A stretch of DNA of 64,000 bases from an uncultured beta proteobacterium (lineage in GTDB: Bacteria > Pseudomonadota > Gammaproteobacteria > Burkholderiales > Burkholderiaceae_C). Both the position numbers and the translations under genes were made by a program. Shown piece by piece: positions 28,696-39,236 of this stretch. The stretch lies in NCBI GenBank assembly GCA_903938815.1, contig CAJAES010000034.1, forward strand, positions 1 through 64,000, in the 5' to 3' direction. Within the stretch, counting starts at the first letter, position 1. The number at the start of each line of letters is the position of its first letter. A model generated the notes under the pieces. The model worked only from the letters and a program-made list of their open reading frames with translations, searched no databases and was not told where the DNA came from.

Positions 28696-29480
28696 CATTG
28701 GCCCTTGAACTGCGGCGCGCGCTTCTCGTTGAAGGCGCGCACGCCTTCGTGCCGGTCGTCGGACGAGACAAGCCGGTTGTAGGCCTCGATCTCGAAGCGG
28801 CAGCCGGTGCGCAGGTCGCCCTGCAGCCCGTAGTGGATGGATTTCTTGGCCTGGCGCACGGCGAGCGGCCCGTTGGCGGCGATGTTCCCGGCCGCCACCA
28901 GCGCATCGGCCAGCACCTGCCCGGGCTCGCTGACGTGGTTGACCATGCCCCATTCGGCGGCCTGCCCGGCGCTGAAGGCCTGCGCACGCAGGATCAGCTC
29001 CTTCGCGCGGCGCTCGCCCACGGCGCGGGCCAGGTTCTGCGTGCCGCCGCCGCCCGGCATGATCCCCAGGCGGGTCTCGCTGAGCGAGAACTTCGCGTTC
29101 CGGTCGGCGTAGATGAAGTCGCAGGCCAGCGCCGTTTCGAGCCCGCCGCCGTAGGCGTGGCCGTTGACGGCGGCGATCACGGGCACGGTCATGTCGAGCA
29201 GCGCGAAGAACGCGCGCTCGAAGATCTCGTGCTGCGCCCGCCAGGCGGCGTCGGTCATGCCGTTGCGCTCCTTCAGGTCGCCGCCGGCGCAGAAGGCGCG
29301 GTCGCCGGCGCCGGTGAGCACCACGCAGCGCAGTTCGCCGGGCTCGGCGATCAGGCGCGTCCACAGGGCGAGCAGTTCCTCGCCCATGCGCGTGTTGATG
29401 GCGTTCAGAACCTCGGGGCGGTTCAGCGTGACCACCAGCAGGTGCGGGGTCGGCTGCGTCAGTTCCAGCATCGTCGTCAT
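28695..29480 (-). CDS. Enoyl-CoA hydratase/isomerase family protein
   Basis: VTLNRPEVLNAINTRM; AFCAGGDLKERNG; AYGGGLETALACDFIYADRNAKFSLSETRLGIMPGGGGTQNLAR. Confidence 0.93.
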   Translation of the reverse strand: MTTMLELTQPTPHLLVVTLNRPEVLNAINTRMGEELLALWTRLIAEPGELRCVVLTGAGDRAFCAGGDLKERNGMTDAAWRAQHEIFERAFFALLDMTVPVIAAVNGHAYGGGLETALACDFIYADRNAKFSLSETRLGIMPGGGGTQNLARAVGERRAKELILRAQAFSAGQAAEWGMVNHVSEPGQVLADALVAAGNIAANGPLAVRQAKKSIHYGLQGDLRTGCRFEIEAYNRLVSSDDRHEGVRAFNEKRAPQFKGQ

Positions 29481-30598
29481 GGGGTGTCCTGGCCCAGCGC
29501 AGGCGATGCCGACCGGGGTTGCGGGCGCTGCCCGTCGAAGCGAACGGGCAAGCCGAGCATCGGGATCGAGCTGCCCGGCACGGGCTGCAGCAGCCCGAGG
29601 GCCCGGGTCTGCGGGTGGTCCAGCATCTGTGCCACGTTCTGCACCGGCGCGCAGGGCACGCCGGCGGCGTCGAGCGCGGTGGTCCAGTCGGCGCTGGTGC
29701 GCGCCAGGAAGGCGGGCTCCAGCAGCGCGTACAGCGTGGCGGCGTTCTGCACCCGTGTGGGGTTGTCGATGAAGCGCGGGTCGGTGGCCCAGCCGGGCTG
29801 GCCGAGCACCTCGCACAGGCGCCTGAACAAGGCGTTGTTGCCTGCCGCCACGACCAGGTCGCCGTCGGCGGTGCGGTAGGCGCGGTAGGGCACGATGCCG
29901 AGCTGACCCGAGCCGTTCTTGCCCGGCATCACGCCGCCGGCCTGGTACTGCGAGGCGTACATGGTCATCCAGGCGGTGGCCGTCTCGAAGAGGGAGACAT
30001 CCACCACCGCGCCCTCGCCGCTGGTCTGGCGCCGCATGAGGGCCGACACGATGCCGAGCGCGGCCCACATGCCGGTGCCCATGTCGATGATGGACGGGCC
30101 CACGCGAACGGGGTTGCCGCCGGGCTCGCCGACGACGCTCATGATGCCGCCGAAGGCCTGCATCAGCGGGTCGTAGCCGGGCCGGTCCGCCAGCGGGCCG
30201 GGTGCGCCGAAGGCCCCGAGGTTGCAGTACACGAGCGAGGGCTTGCGGGCGCGCTGCGCGGCCGCGCCGAGGCCGAGCGCGTCCACCTGACCGGGGCGCA
30301 TGTTCTGCAGCACCACGTCGGCGCGGGTGTCGATCAACGCCTGCAGCCGGGCCAGGTGCACAGGGTCGCGCAGGTCCATCACCCAGGACTGCTTGTTGCG
30401 GTTCAGGGCCTGGAAGGTGGCCGCCGCGCCGTCCACGAAGGGCGGGCCCCAGGTGCGCGCGTCGTCGCCCGCGGGCTTCTCGATCTTGATGACCTCGGCG
30501 CCCAGGTCGCCGAGGATCTGCCCGGCGAAGGGCGCGGCCACGCTGTGGCCGAGCTCGACCACGACGATGCCGGCCAGCGGCTGCTCGGCGCCGCTCAT
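29477..30598 (-). CDS. CaiB/BaiF family CoA transferase
   Basis: LAGIVVVELGHSVAAPFAGQILGDLGAEVIKIEKPAGDDAR; NRNKQSWVMDLR; RPGYDPLMQAFGGIMSVVGEPGG. Confidence 0.94.
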   Translation of the reverse strand: MSGAEQPLAGIVVVELGHSVAAPFAGQILGDLGAEVIKIEKPAGDDARTWGPPFVDGAAATFQALNRNKQSWVMDLRDPVHLARLQALIDTRADVVLQNMRPGQVDALGLGAAAQRARKPSLVYCNLGAFGAPGPLADRPGYDPLMQAFGGIMSVVGEPGGNPVRVGPSIIDMGTGMWAALGIVSALMRRQTSGEGAVVDVSLFETATAWMTMYASQYQAGGVMPGKNGSGQLGIVPYRAYRTADGDLVVAAGNNALFRRLCEVLGQPGWATDPRFIDNPTRVQNAATLYALLEPAFLARTSADWTTALDAAGVPCAPVQNVAQMLDHPQTRALGLLQPVPGSSIPMLGLPVRFDGQRPQPRSASPALGQDTP

Positions 30599-30608
30599 CG
30601 GGGTGCGC

Positions 30609-31580
30609 TCATTCGGCCTTGATGCCCGCTTCGCGGATCAGCTTGCCGCGCATCTCGAACTCGCGTGCGATCTGCGCGGCGTATTCGGCCGGCGTGCTGG
30701 CGACGACGATCATGCCGGCCGCTTCGAGCTTGGACTTCACGTCCGCGCTGCGCAGCGCCTTGATCATCTCGTCGCTCATGCGCTGCGCGATGGCCGGCGG
30801 CAGGTTGGCCGGGCCGAAGAAGCCGAGCCAGGACGGCATCTCGGTGCCAGGCCAGGTCTCGGAGAGCGTTGGCACGTCGGGCAGGCCCTCGTAGCGCTTG
30901 GCCTGCGTGAACACGATGGCGCGCAGTTTGCCGCTCTTGATCTGCTGCATCACCGTGATCAGGCTCGCGAACACCATCGGGATGTTGCCGCCCATCAGGT
31001 CGTTGATGGCCGGGCCGCCGCCCTTGTAGGGCACGTGCGACAGCGGCGCGCCGCTCTTCTGCTTGAGCAGTTCGCCCGACAGGTGGTGCGGCGAGCCGTT
31101 GCCGGAACTGCCGTAGCTGCCCTTGGACGGGTCGGCCTTCACGTAGGCGATGAGTTCGGACAGGTTGCGGGCCGGCGTGAAGGCCGGGTTCGTCACCAGC
31201 ACGATGGGGTTCAGCGCGGCCAGCGTCAGCGGCGTGAAGTCCTTGATCGGGTGGAAGGGCGGCGCGGCGCTCAGGTGGAAGTTGGCGGCGTGCGTGGCGT
31301 CGGTGCCCAGCAGGAAGGTGTAGCCGTCCGGGGCCGCCTTGGCGACATGGTCGCTGCCGATGTTGCCGCTGGCCCCGGCCCGGTTGTCGACCACCACGGT
31401 CTGCCCCAGCGGGCCGCTGATGGCCTGCCCGACCATGCGCCCCATCGCGTCGGTGGAGGCGCCCGGGGGGTAGGGCACGACGATGCGGATGGGCTTGTCG
31501 GGCCAGGCCTGGGCACGTGCGGACAGGCCCCACGCCAGCGGCAGTGTGGCGATCAGGGATGCGGCGGCGCGTCTCTTCAT
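30609..31580 (-). CDS. Bug/TctC-family tripartite tricarboxylate transporter substrate-binding protein
   Basis: WPDKPIRIVVPYPPGASTDAMGRMVGQAISGPLGQTVVVDNRAGASGNIGSDHVAKAAPDGYTFLLG. Confidence 0.95.
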   Translation of the reverse strand: MKRRAAASLIATLPLAWGLSARAQAWPDKPIRIVVPYPPGASTDAMGRMVGQAISGPLGQTVVVDNRAGASGNIGSDHVAKAAPDGYTFLLGTDATHAANFHLSAAPPFHPIKDFTPLTLAALNPIVLVTNPAFTPARNLSELIAYVKADPSKGSYGSSGNGSPHHLSGELLKQKSGAPLSHVPYKGGGPAINDLMGGNIPMVFASLITVMQQIKSGKLRAIVFTQAKRYEGLPDVPTLSETWPGTEMPSWLGFFGPANLPPAIAQRMSDEMIKALRSADVKSKLEAAGMIVVASTPAEYAAQIAREFEMRGKLIREAGIKAE

Positions 31581-31619
31581 GGTGGGTTGTCTCCGGAGAA
31601 ATTGTCGAACCCGGCTCTT

Positions 31620-31641
31620 AACATCCGGTCGTCCGGACGTT
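31620..31641. promoter_or_regulatory. Imperfect palindrome AACATCCGGTC-GTCCGGACGTT in a divergent promoter region (candidate GntR/UTRA operator)
   Basis: 11-bp half sites with 2 mismatches, between the divergent Bug-receptor and SDR-GntR-MFS units. Confidence 0.45.
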
Positions 31642-31684
31642 ATGCTGAAGGCTGATCGAAGTCAACCCGCGAAAGCCAGCCCGC

Positions 31685-32446
31685 ATGCCCACGCTCCCCC
31701 TCTCCGGCCGCACCGCCCTGGTGACAGGCTCCGGCCGCAACATCGGCCGCGCCATCGCGCTGTCCTTCGCGGCGCAGGGCGCCAACGTGGTGGTCAACGG
31801 CCACAGCGACCGCGCGGCCGTCGATGCCGTGGTGGCCGAGGTGCAGGCCCTGGGCGCGCAGGCGCTGGGCGTGATGGCCGATGTGTCGCAGGACGCCGAG
31901 GTGGCGCGCCTGGTGGCGGCCGCCACCGAACGATTCGGCGGGGTGGACATCGCCGTCTCCAACGTGGGCATCCGCCGCAAGCAGCCCTTCCTGGAGATCA
32001 CGCCGGAGCAGTGGGACGAGGTCATGCGCACCAACCTCAGCGCGGCCTTCTACCTGGCCCGCCACGCCATCCCGGGCATGCGCGAGCGGCGCTGGGGGCG
32101 CGTGGTGCTCATCAGCGGTTTCGACGGCTTCTGGGGGCAGGTGACGGAGCGCGCCCACAACATCACCGCCAAGGCCGGCCTGCATGGGCTGGCGATGGCG
32201 CTGGCGCGCGAGTTCGGGCCCGACGGCATCACGGCCAACACCGTGGCGCCGGGCGCCATCGACACCGTGCGCGACTGGTCCCAATACACTCACCAGATGC
32301 GCGAGAAGCTCCTGCAGGAGATTCCGCTGGGCCGTTACGGCCTGCCCGACGAAGTGGCCGCGGCCTGCGACCTCCTGTGTGCGGACCGTGGCGGCTTCAT
32401 CTCCGGGCAGGTGATCCACGTCAACGGCGGCCACTACATGTACTGA
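31685..32446 (+). CDS. SDR family oxidoreductase
   Basis: TALVTGSGRNIGRAIALSFAAQGANVVVNGHS; ITAKAGLHGLAMALAREFGPDGITANTVAPGAIDT. Confidence 0.93.
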   Translation: MPTLPLSGRTALVTGSGRNIGRAIALSFAAQGANVVVNGHSDRAAVDAVVAEVQALGAQALGVMADVSQDAEVARLVAAATERFGGVDIAVSNVGIRRKQPFLEITPEQWDEVMRTNLSAAFYLARHAIPGMRERRWGRVVLISGFDGFWGQVTERAHNITAKAGLHGLAMALAREFGPDGITANTVAPGAIDTVRDWSQYTHQMREKLLQEIPLGRYGLPDEVAAACDLLCADRGGFISGQVIHVNGGHYMY

Positions 32447-32452
32447 GAAGCC

Positions 32453-33220
32453 GTGAGCATCGATTCACTCGCCGCCGACGGCGCGCCGCGTTACCAGCAA
32501 CTGAGTGCCGTGCTCGCGCGCGAGATCCGCGACGGCCGCCACCCGGTGGGCTCGCTGCTGCCGCCCGAGCCGCAGCTGTGCGAGCGCTTCGGCGTCTCGC
32601 GCCACACGCTGCGCGAGGCCGTGCGCAAGCTCTGCGAGCAGGGGCTGGTCACGCGGCACCAGGGCATCGGCACGCGGGTGCAGGCGGCCCGCGCGGCGGC
32701 GCCGCAGCGCTACCTGGCCTCGCTCGGCTCGCTGCAGGAGCTGATGCAGTACACGCAGCAGACGCGGCTGAAGCGGCTGTCGCACCGCACGCTGCAGGCC
32801 GACGCCGCGCTGGCGCGCCAGCTGCGCTGCGAGCCCGGCCAGGCCTGGCTCGAGATCGAGGCCTGCCGCTACCCGGCCGACGGCGAGCAGCCGCTGGTGC
32901 ACATGCACATCTATGTGCTGCCCGAAGCCGCCGGCATGCTGGCCGACCTGGACGACGGCAACGCCTGGGTCTTCGGCCTGCTCGAGAAGCACGGCGGCGA
33001 GCGCATCGTCGAGGCCCAGCAGGTGGTGGGTGCGGTGGCCATGCCGGCCGCGAGCGCGCGCGTGCTGGGCGTGAAACCTCGCACGCCCGGGCTGCTGGTG
33101 CGCCGCTACTACATGGGCCGTGATTCGCGCCTGCTGTCGGTGTCGCTGAACCTGTACCCGGCCGAGCGCTTCGAGCTCGCCACGCACTGGCGGCTCGAGT
33201 CCGAAGCGACGCCGCCGTGA
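32453..33220 (+). CDS. GntR-family transcriptional regulator with UTRA domain
   Basis: RYQQLSAVLAREIRDGRHPVGSLLPPEPQLCERFGVSRHTLREAVRKLCEQGLVTRHQGIGTRV. Confidence 0.92.
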   Translation: MSIDSLAADGAPRYQQLSAVLAREIRDGRHPVGSLLPPEPQLCERFGVSRHTLREAVRKLCEQGLVTRHQGIGTRVQAARAAAPQRYLASLGSLQELMQYTQQTRLKRLSHRTLQADAALARQLRCEPGQAWLEIEACRYPADGEQPLVHMHIYVLPEAAGMLADLDDGNAWVFGLLEKHGGERIVEAQQVVGAVAMPAASARVLGVKPRTPGLLVRRYYMGRDSRLLSVSLNLYPAERFELATHWRLESEATPP

Positions 33221-34443
33221 CGCAGCCCTGGCTGGCGCTGGCGGCCATGCTGCTGGTGCAGATGGTGGTCTCGCTGACGCTGGTGGCCGCTTCCGTCCTG
33301 GCGCCCGCCGTGGCGCCGACGCTGGGCCTGGCGCCCGAGCGCATCGGCCTGTACGCCGCGGTGGCCTACCTGACGGCCATGCTCTTCGGCCTGCGCGCCG
33401 GGCACTGGGTGGCGCGCATCGGTTCGCTGCGCCTGAGCCAGGTGGCGCTGCTGGCCTGCGCCGGCGGTGCGCTGCTGGCGGCGGCTTCCCCAGCGCTCGG
33501 AGCCGCGGGCGCCCTGCTGGGCGCTGCCTTCCTGATCGGCATCGGCTACGGCCTCGTGAACCCTGCTGCCGCGGCGGTGCTCACGCACCATGCGCCCACC
33601 ACGTCGCGCGGCCTGTTCTTCTCGATCAAGCAGACGGGCGTGCCCATCGGCGTGGCCATGGCCGGCCTGCTGATGCCCCTCGGCCTGAGCGTGCTGGGCT
33701 GGCGCGTCACGGCGGTGGGCCTGGCCGCGGTGTGCGCGGTGCTGATCCTGGCGCTATGGCCGCTGGTGCGCCGGCTCGAGCCGCCGCCCGCCGCGCCGCC
33801 CGCCGACGGCCCGCTGGTGCTGTTGTGGCGTGTCTGGCGCACGCCGGATCTGCGGCGGCTGAGCCTGGCCTCGCTGGCCTACGCGATGACGCAGCAGACC
33901 TTCGTGACCTTTCTGGTCTCGCTGCTGAACCTGCAGCTCGGCTGGACGCTGGCGGCTGCGGCCGGCGTGCTGGCGGCTTCGCAGGCGGTCAGCACGGCAG
34001 CGCGCATCGGCTTCGGCGCGCTGGCCGACCGCTGGATGGCCCCGGCCCGGCTGCTGGTGGGCCTGGGCGTGGCCATGAGTGCCAGCTGCCTGGCCCTGGC
34101 GGCGCTGTCGCCCGCGGTGCCGGCCACGCTGGTGGTGGCCGCGGCGCTGGTATGCGCGGCCACGGCCATGGGCTGGAACGGCGTCTTCTTCGCCGAACTG
34201 GCCAACCGAGTGGCGCGCGAGGACATGGCGCGCGTCTCGGGTGCGACGCAGTTCTTCACCTTCACCGGCGGCATGCTCGGCCCGCTGCTGTTCGGGGAGT
34301 CGATCCGCGCGGGCGGCAGCTACGCGCTGGCCTATGCCGTGCTGGCGCTGATCCCGGCCGCGGCGGCATTCGCGATGTGGCGTGCGCTGCCGGCGAGGCA
34401 TGGCGCCCCGCCTGCCCCGGGGGTCAGTGGCCCTCGAAACTGA
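33217..34443 (+). CDS. MFS transporter
   Basis: 12-TM hydrophobic protein; ATG overlap with the GntR stop; [41 protein letters not shown]. Confidence 0.88.
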   Translation: MTQPWLALAAMLLVQMVVSLTLVAASVLAPAVAPTLGLAPERIGLYAAVAYLTAMLFGLRAGHWVARIGSLRLSQVALLACAGGALLAAASPALGAAGALLGAAFLIGIGYGLVNPAAAAVLTHHAPTTSRGLFFSIKQTGVPIGVAMAGLLMPLGLSVLGWRVTAVGLAAVCAVLILALWPLVRRLEPPPAAPPADGPLVLLWRVWRTPDLRRLSLASLAYAMTQQTFVTFLVSLLNLQLGWTLAAAAGVLAASQAVSTAARIGFGALADRWMAPARLLVGLGVAMSASCLALAALSPAVPATLVVAAALVCAATAMGWNGVFFAELANRVAREDMARVSGATQFFTFTGGMLGPLLFGESIRAGGSYALAYAVLALIPAAAAFAMWRALPARHGAPPAPGVSGPRN

Positions 34444-34981
34444 CGAGCGAGAACACGGGCACGCCCGCGTCCTTCAGCCGTGCGGAGCCGCCCAGCTCGG
34501 GCAGGTCGACGATGGCTGCCACCTCGATGACCTCGGCGCCCAGGCGCTGCAGCAGCTTGTGGCCTGCGAGCATGGTGCCGCCGGTGGCGATGAGGTCGTC
34601 GATCAGCACCACGCGCTCGCCCGGCTTCACGGCGTCGGTGTGCACCTCCACCGTGGCGCTGCCGTACTCGAGTTCGTAGGTTTCCTCGAAGGTGCTGAAC
34701 GGCAGCTTGCCCTTCTTGCGGATGGGCACGAAGCCGATGCCGAGTTCGTAGGCCACGACCGAGCCGATGATGAATCCGCGCGCATCCAGGCCCGCGATGG
34801 CGGCTGGGCGGGCATCGAAGTAGCGGTGCACGAACTGGTCGATCAGCACGCGAAACACGCGTGGGTTGGCCAGCAGCGTGGTGATGTCGCGGAACATCAC
34901 GCCTGGCGCCGGCCAGTCGGGCACGGTGCGGATGTGGGCGCGGATGTAGTCCGACGGGGGGATCTGGTGTTCGGCTTGCAT
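34424..34981 (-). CDS. apt: Adenine phosphoribosyltransferase
   Basis: [77 protein letters not shown]. Confidence 0.96.
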   Translation of the reverse strand: MQAEHQIPPSDYIRAHIRTVPDWPAPGVMFRDITTLLANPRVFRVLIDQFVHRYFDARPAAIAGLDARGFIIGSVVAYELGIGFVPIRKKGKLPFSTFEETYELEYGSATVEVHTDAVKPGERVVLIDDLIATGGTMLAGHKLLQRLGAEVIEVAAIVDLPELGGSARLKDAGVPVFSLVSFEGH

Positions 34982-35049
34982 GCGCGGCCTCGCGTTGTCG
35001 GTGTTGCAGTGTTGCGGTGTTTCGGGGATGGATGCCCCGGCGGATTCGA

Positions 35050-35619
35050 TCAGGAAATCGCCAGGCGCGCGACCACGGTGGGCGTGCCGCCCGCGCCGCT
35101 GCGCAGCACCAGGCCTTCGCCCGAGGCGGTGCCGGTGCCCGCCAGGTCGGACAGCACGAACATGTGGGTCACCCAGACCTCGAAACGACCTGCCGGCACG
35201 GCCTGCAGCGCGCCGCGCAACTGGGTCATCTGGTCGCCGTAGGTGCGTTCCTCGGTGCCGCGGGGCGAGCCCAGCGCAGGCCACGGCTGGGCGCCGCCGA
35301 AGGCGATGCGGGCGGTGTCCACGCAGCGGCACCAGGGGCTGGACCGGACGATCGACGGCGCCAGTGCGCGCTGCGTGAACCAGGCGCCGATGCGGCGCGC
35401 CTGGGCGCGGCCCTCGTCGTTCAGGTTGCGCTGCGTGCTGCACACGCCCGGTGTGAAGCCCGGGGGGTCGAAGGTGCCCGGCGCGAGCGCGTGGCGGAAG
35501 GCGATCACGCAGCCCCCGGTCTTCAGCGCCGATTCGACTTCGTCGGCGCGCGCCGGCAAGGCCGCGGCCAGCGGGCCCGCGGCGGCGGCGATCAACACGG
35601 TGCGGCGGTCCGGCATCAT
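35050..35619 (-). CDS. Histidine phosphatase family protein
   Basis: [50 protein letters not shown]. Confidence 0.82.
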   Translation of the reverse strand: MMPDRRTVLIAAAAGPLAAALPARADEVESALKTGGCVIAFRHALAPGTFDPPGFTPGVCSTQRNLNDEGRAQARRIGAWFTQRALAPSIVRSSPWCRCVDTARIAFGGAQPWPALGSPRGTEERTYGDQMTQLRGALQAVPAGRFEVWVTHMFVLSDLAGTGTASGEGLVLRSGAGGTPTVVARLAIS

Positions 35620-37616
35620 CCCCTCAGCAGTTTGGCTTCGGCCAGTGCCAGCGGCTCCGGCAGGCCCGAGAGCACGAGCGTATCGCCGGCGGCCAAGACC
35701 CTGTCGTCGGCAGGCCCGGTGACGGCGCCGCTGGCGCTGCGCACCGAGGCCACGCCCACCCCGACCGCGTGCAGCGCCTGATCGCCCAGAGTCTGGCCCA
35801 CGCAGGCCGCTGCGCCGGGCAGTGTCACGCTGGTCAGGCGGGCCTGGTGCAGTTCCTCGACGGTGTCGTCGTCCGCGCCGTGGAAGTAGCCGCGCAGCAG
35901 GCCGTAGCGTGCGTCCCGCGCGTCGCGCGTCATGCGGATCACGCGTCGCATGGGCACGCCCACCAGGGCCAGCGCGTGGCTGGCGAGCATCAGTGAACCC
36001 TCGATGGCTTCAGGCACCACCTCGGTGGCCCCGGCGGCGCGCAGGCGTTCCAGGTCGCTGTCGTCGATGGTGCGCACGATCACCGGCACGGCAGGTGCGT
36101 GGTCGCGAACCTGGCGCAGGATCTTCAGCGCCGAAGGGGTGTCGGGGTAGCTCACCACCACCGCGTTCGCGCGGGCCAGGCCGGCGGCCATCAGGCTCTG
36201 CAGTCGCGCGGCGTCGCCGTAGACCACGCTCTGGCCCGCGGCGGCGGCCTGGCGCACGCGGTCAGGGTCGAGGTCGAGCGCCATGTACGGGATGTTCTCG
36301 AGCTCCAGCAGGCGCGCCAGGTTCTGCCCGCTGCGCCCGAAGCCGCAGATGATCACGTGCTTCTCGGTGCGGATCGACTTCTTGGCGATGGTGGTCAGCG
36401 CCACCGACTGCAGCAGCCAGTCGCTCGCCGACAGCTTGTTGACGATGACGTTGCTGTACTGGATGAGGAAGGGCGTGGCCAGCATCGACAGCACCATGCT
36501 GGCCAGGATCGGGCTCATCCAGTGCGGCGCGACCAGGCCGCCGTCGGCGCCCAGCGTCAGCAGCACGAAGCCGAACTCGCCCGCCTGCGCCAGGTACAGG
36601 CCGGTGCGCAGCGCAACGCCCGGCGGCGCGCGAAAGCCCCGGGCCAGGGCCGCCACCAGCAGGAATTTCGCCACCACGGGCACCAGCGTCAGGAGCAGCA
36701 CGAGCCCCCACTGGTCCAGCACGGGGCGCCAGTCGAGCTTCATGCCGATGGTGATGAAGAAAAGGCCCAGCAGGACGTCGTGGAACGGCCGGATGTCGGT
36801 CTCGACCTGGTGCTTGTATTCGGTCTCGGCCACCAGCATGCCCGCGACGAAGGCACCCAGCGCCAGCGACAGGCCGGCGTGCTCGGTCAGGTAGGCCAGC
36901 CCGAGCGTGATGAGCAGCAGGTTCAGGATGAACAGCTCCTCGCTCTTGCGCCGCGCCACCAGCGTGAGCCACCAGCGCATGATCTTCTGGCCGCCCACCA
37001 GCAGCAGCGCCAGCAGCACGACGGCCTTGACCAGCGCCAGCGCCAGCGCCACGGCGAGGTCGCCGCCGCTCTTGCCGAGCGCGGGGATCACCACCAGCAG
37101 CGGCACCACGGCCAGATCCTGGAACAGCAGCACGCCCATCACGCGGCGACCGTGCTCGCTTTCCAGTTCCAGCCGCTCGGCCATCAGCTTCACGACGATG
37201 GCGGTCGAGGACATCGCGATGGCGCCGCCCAGCACCACGGCGCCCTGCCAGGACATCTGCCAGCTCTCGCCCGTCAGCCACTGGTAGCCCATCACGAGCA
37301 GCGCGTGCCCGGCCAGGGTGCCGAGCATCGTGAGCGTCACCTGCGACATCCCGAGGCCGAAGACCAGCGTGCGCATGCTGCGCAGCTTGGGCAGGTTGAA
37401 CTCGAGCCCGATGACGAACATCAGGAACACCACGCCGAACTCGGCGAGGTATTTCACCCCCGCGCTGTCCTGCGCCAGGGCCAGGGCATTGGGGCCGATC
37501 AGCACCCCCACGACCAGGTAGCCGAGCATCGGCGGGAGCTTCAGCGAACGGCACACCACCACGCCCAACACGGCGGCGACGAGGTACAGCAATACGAGTT
37601 CTAGCGTGCTGGCCAT
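35616..37616 (-). CDS. CPA2-type cation:proton antiporter with TrkA-N/TrkA-C domains (KefC/YbaL-like)
   Basis: [63 protein letters not shown]. Confidence 0.93.
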   Translation of the reverse strand: MASTLELVLLYLVAAVLGVVVCRSLKLPPMLGYLVVGVLIGPNALALAQDSAGVKYLAEFGVVFLMFVIGLEFNLPKLRSMRTLVFGLGMSQVTLTMLGTLAGHALLVMGYQWLTGESWQMSWQGAVVLGGAIAMSSTAIVVKLMAERLELESEHGRRVMGVLLFQDLAVVPLLVVIPALGKSGGDLAVALALALVKAVVLLALLLVGGQKIMRWWLTLVARRKSEELFILNLLLITLGLAYLTEHAGLSLALGAFVAGMLVAETEYKHQVETDIRPFHDVLLGLFFITIGMKLDWRPVLDQWGLVLLLTLVPVVAKFLLVAALARGFRAPPGVALRTGLYLAQAGEFGFVLLTLGADGGLVAPHWMSPILASMVLSMLATPFLIQYSNVIVNKLSASDWLLQSVALTTIAKKSIRTEKHVIICGFGRSGQNLARLLELENIPYMALDLDPDRVRQAAAAGQSVVYGDAARLQSLMAAGLARANAVVVSYPDTPSALKILRQVRDHAPAVPVIVRTIDDSDLERLRAAGATEVVPEAIEGSLMLASHALALVGVPMRRVIRMTRDARDARYGLLRGYFHGADDDTVEELHQARLTSVTLPGAAACVGQTLGDQALHAVGVGVASVRSASGAVTGPADDRVLAAGDTLVLSGLPEPLALAEAKLLRG

Positions 37617-37652
37617 GATTTCCTAGAATGCTCCGATGCTAAGGGACTCACT

Positions 37653-38648
37653 TTGACCACAGGCAGCGGGCGTGACTTCGACGCCGCACGGGCGCTCGCG
37701 CTCGCGGCGGAGACCTTTCGCATCGAGGCGCAGGCCCTGGAAGGCCTGGCCGCGCGCCAGGGCGAAGGCTTCCCGCTGGCCGTGAAGGCGATGCTCGATT
37801 GCCGCGGCCGCGTCATCGTCATGGGCATGGGCAAGAGCGGCCACGTTGGCCGCAAGATTGCGGCCACGCTGGCCTCCACCGGCACGCCGGCGTTCTTCGT
37901 TCACCCGGCCGAGGCCAGCCACGGCGACCTCGGCATGGTCACGCACGGAGATGTCGTGCTGGCCATCAGCCACAGCGGCGAGAGCGACGAACTCGCCGCC
38001 ATCGTGCCGGCCATCCGCCGCATCGGCGTCACGCTGGTGGCCATGACGGGCCGCGTCGAATCGTCGCTGGCGCGCCATGCCGACCACGTGCTCAGCAGCG
38101 CGGTCGACCAGGAAGCCTGCCCCCTGAACCTCGCGCCCACCGCCAGCACCACGGCGCAGATGGCGCTGGGCGACGCGCTGGCGGTGGCCCTGCTCGATGC
38201 GCGCGGCTTTCGCGAAGAGGACTTTGCCCGCTCGCACCCCGGCGGCAGCCTCGGCCGCAAGCTGCTGATTCACGTGCACGACCTGATGCGCAGCGGCGAG
38301 GCCCTGCCCCGCGTGGCGCCGCAGGCCAGCCTGCACGAGCTGCTGCGCGAGATGACGGGCAAGGGCCTCGGGTTCTCGGCCGTGGTGGACGCCGCCGGCA
38401 AGGCGGTGGGCATCTTCACCGACGGCGACCTGCGCCGGCTGATCGAGCGCGACGCCGACCTGCGCGCGCTCACCGCCGCCGAGGTGATGCACCGCAGCCC
38501 GCGCCTGGTGCGGGCCGATGCGCTGGCGGTCGAGGCCGCCGGAGTGATGGAGCAGCACCGCGTCACGAGCGTGCTGGTCGTCGATGCCGACGACCGACTG
38601 GTGGGCGCGTTGAACTCCAACGACCTCATGCGCGCGAAGGTCATCTGA
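37653..38648 (+). CDS. kdsD: KpsF/GutQ family arabinose-5-phosphate isomerase
   Basis: RVIVMGMGKSGHVGRKIAATLASTGTPAFFVHPAEASHGDLGMV; CBS pair. TTG start at 37653 (the ATG at 37636 is out of frame). Confidence 0.95.
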   Translation: MTTGSGRDFDAARALALAAETFRIEAQALEGLAARQGEGFPLAVKAMLDCRGRVIVMGMGKSGHVGRKIAATLASTGTPAFFVHPAEASHGDLGMVTHGDVVLAISHSGESDELAAIVPAIRRIGVTLVAMTGRVESSLARHADHVLSSAVDQEACPLNLAPTASTTAQMALGDALAVALLDARGFREEDFARSHPGGSLGRKLLIHVHDLMRSGEALPRVAPQASLHELLREMTGKGLGFSAVVDAAGKAVGIFTDGDLRRLIERDADLRALTAAEVMHRSPRLVRADALAVEAAGVMEQHRVTSVLVVDADDRLVGALNSNDLMRAKVI

Positions 38649-38649
38649 C

Positions 38650-39234
38650 ATGGCCTTCGGCGCATCGGCCGCCTTGAGCTTTCCCCCGGAACTGCTGCTG
38701 CTGGCGCAGGGCACGGGGCTCGGCATGAAGGCTGCCATCTTCGACGTCGACGGCGTGCTGACCGACGGGCGCCTGTACATCGGCGAGCAGGGCGAGACCG
38801 TCAAGGCCTTCTCCACGCTCGACGGTCATGGCCTGAAGCTGCTGGCGCAGGGCGGCATCCTGCCTCTGGTGGTGACGGGGCGCGATTCGCCGGCCGTTCG
38901 CCGTCGCGTCGCCGACCTCGGCCTCCTGCAAGCCGCCTACGGTGCGCACGACAAGGCCGCGGCCGCCGACGGGCTGCTGGCGTCGCTGGGCCTGAGCTGG
39001 GCCGACACCGCCGCCATCGGCGACGACTGGCCCGACCTGCCGGTGTTCGCCCGGGCGGCCTTCGCCTGTGCCCCTGCCAATGCCCATGCCGAAGTGAAGG
39101 CGCGCGCCCATCACGTCACGGCGGCCTCCGGCGGCCACGGCGCCGCCCGCGAGTTCTGCGACCTGCTGCTGATGGCCTCCGGCCGCTACGCTGCGTTGCT
39201 GGCCGAGGTGTCCGGCACGCTGGACGGCCGCTGA
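38650..39234 (+). CDS. kdsC: 3-deoxy-D-manno-octulosonate 8-phosphate phosphatase
   Basis: AIFDVDGVLTDGRLYIGEQGETVKAFSTLDGHGLKLL; AAIGDDWPDLPVF. Confidence 0.95.
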   Translation: MAFGASAALSFPPELLLLAQGTGLGMKAAIFDVDGVLTDGRLYIGEQGETVKAFSTLDGHGLKLLAQGGILPLVVTGRDSPAVRRRVADLGLLQAAYGAHDKAAAADGLLASLGLSWADTAAIGDDWPDLPVFARAAFACAPANAHAEVKARAHHVTAASGGHGAAREFCDLLLMASGRYAALLAEVSGTLDGR

Positions 39235-39236
39235 CC

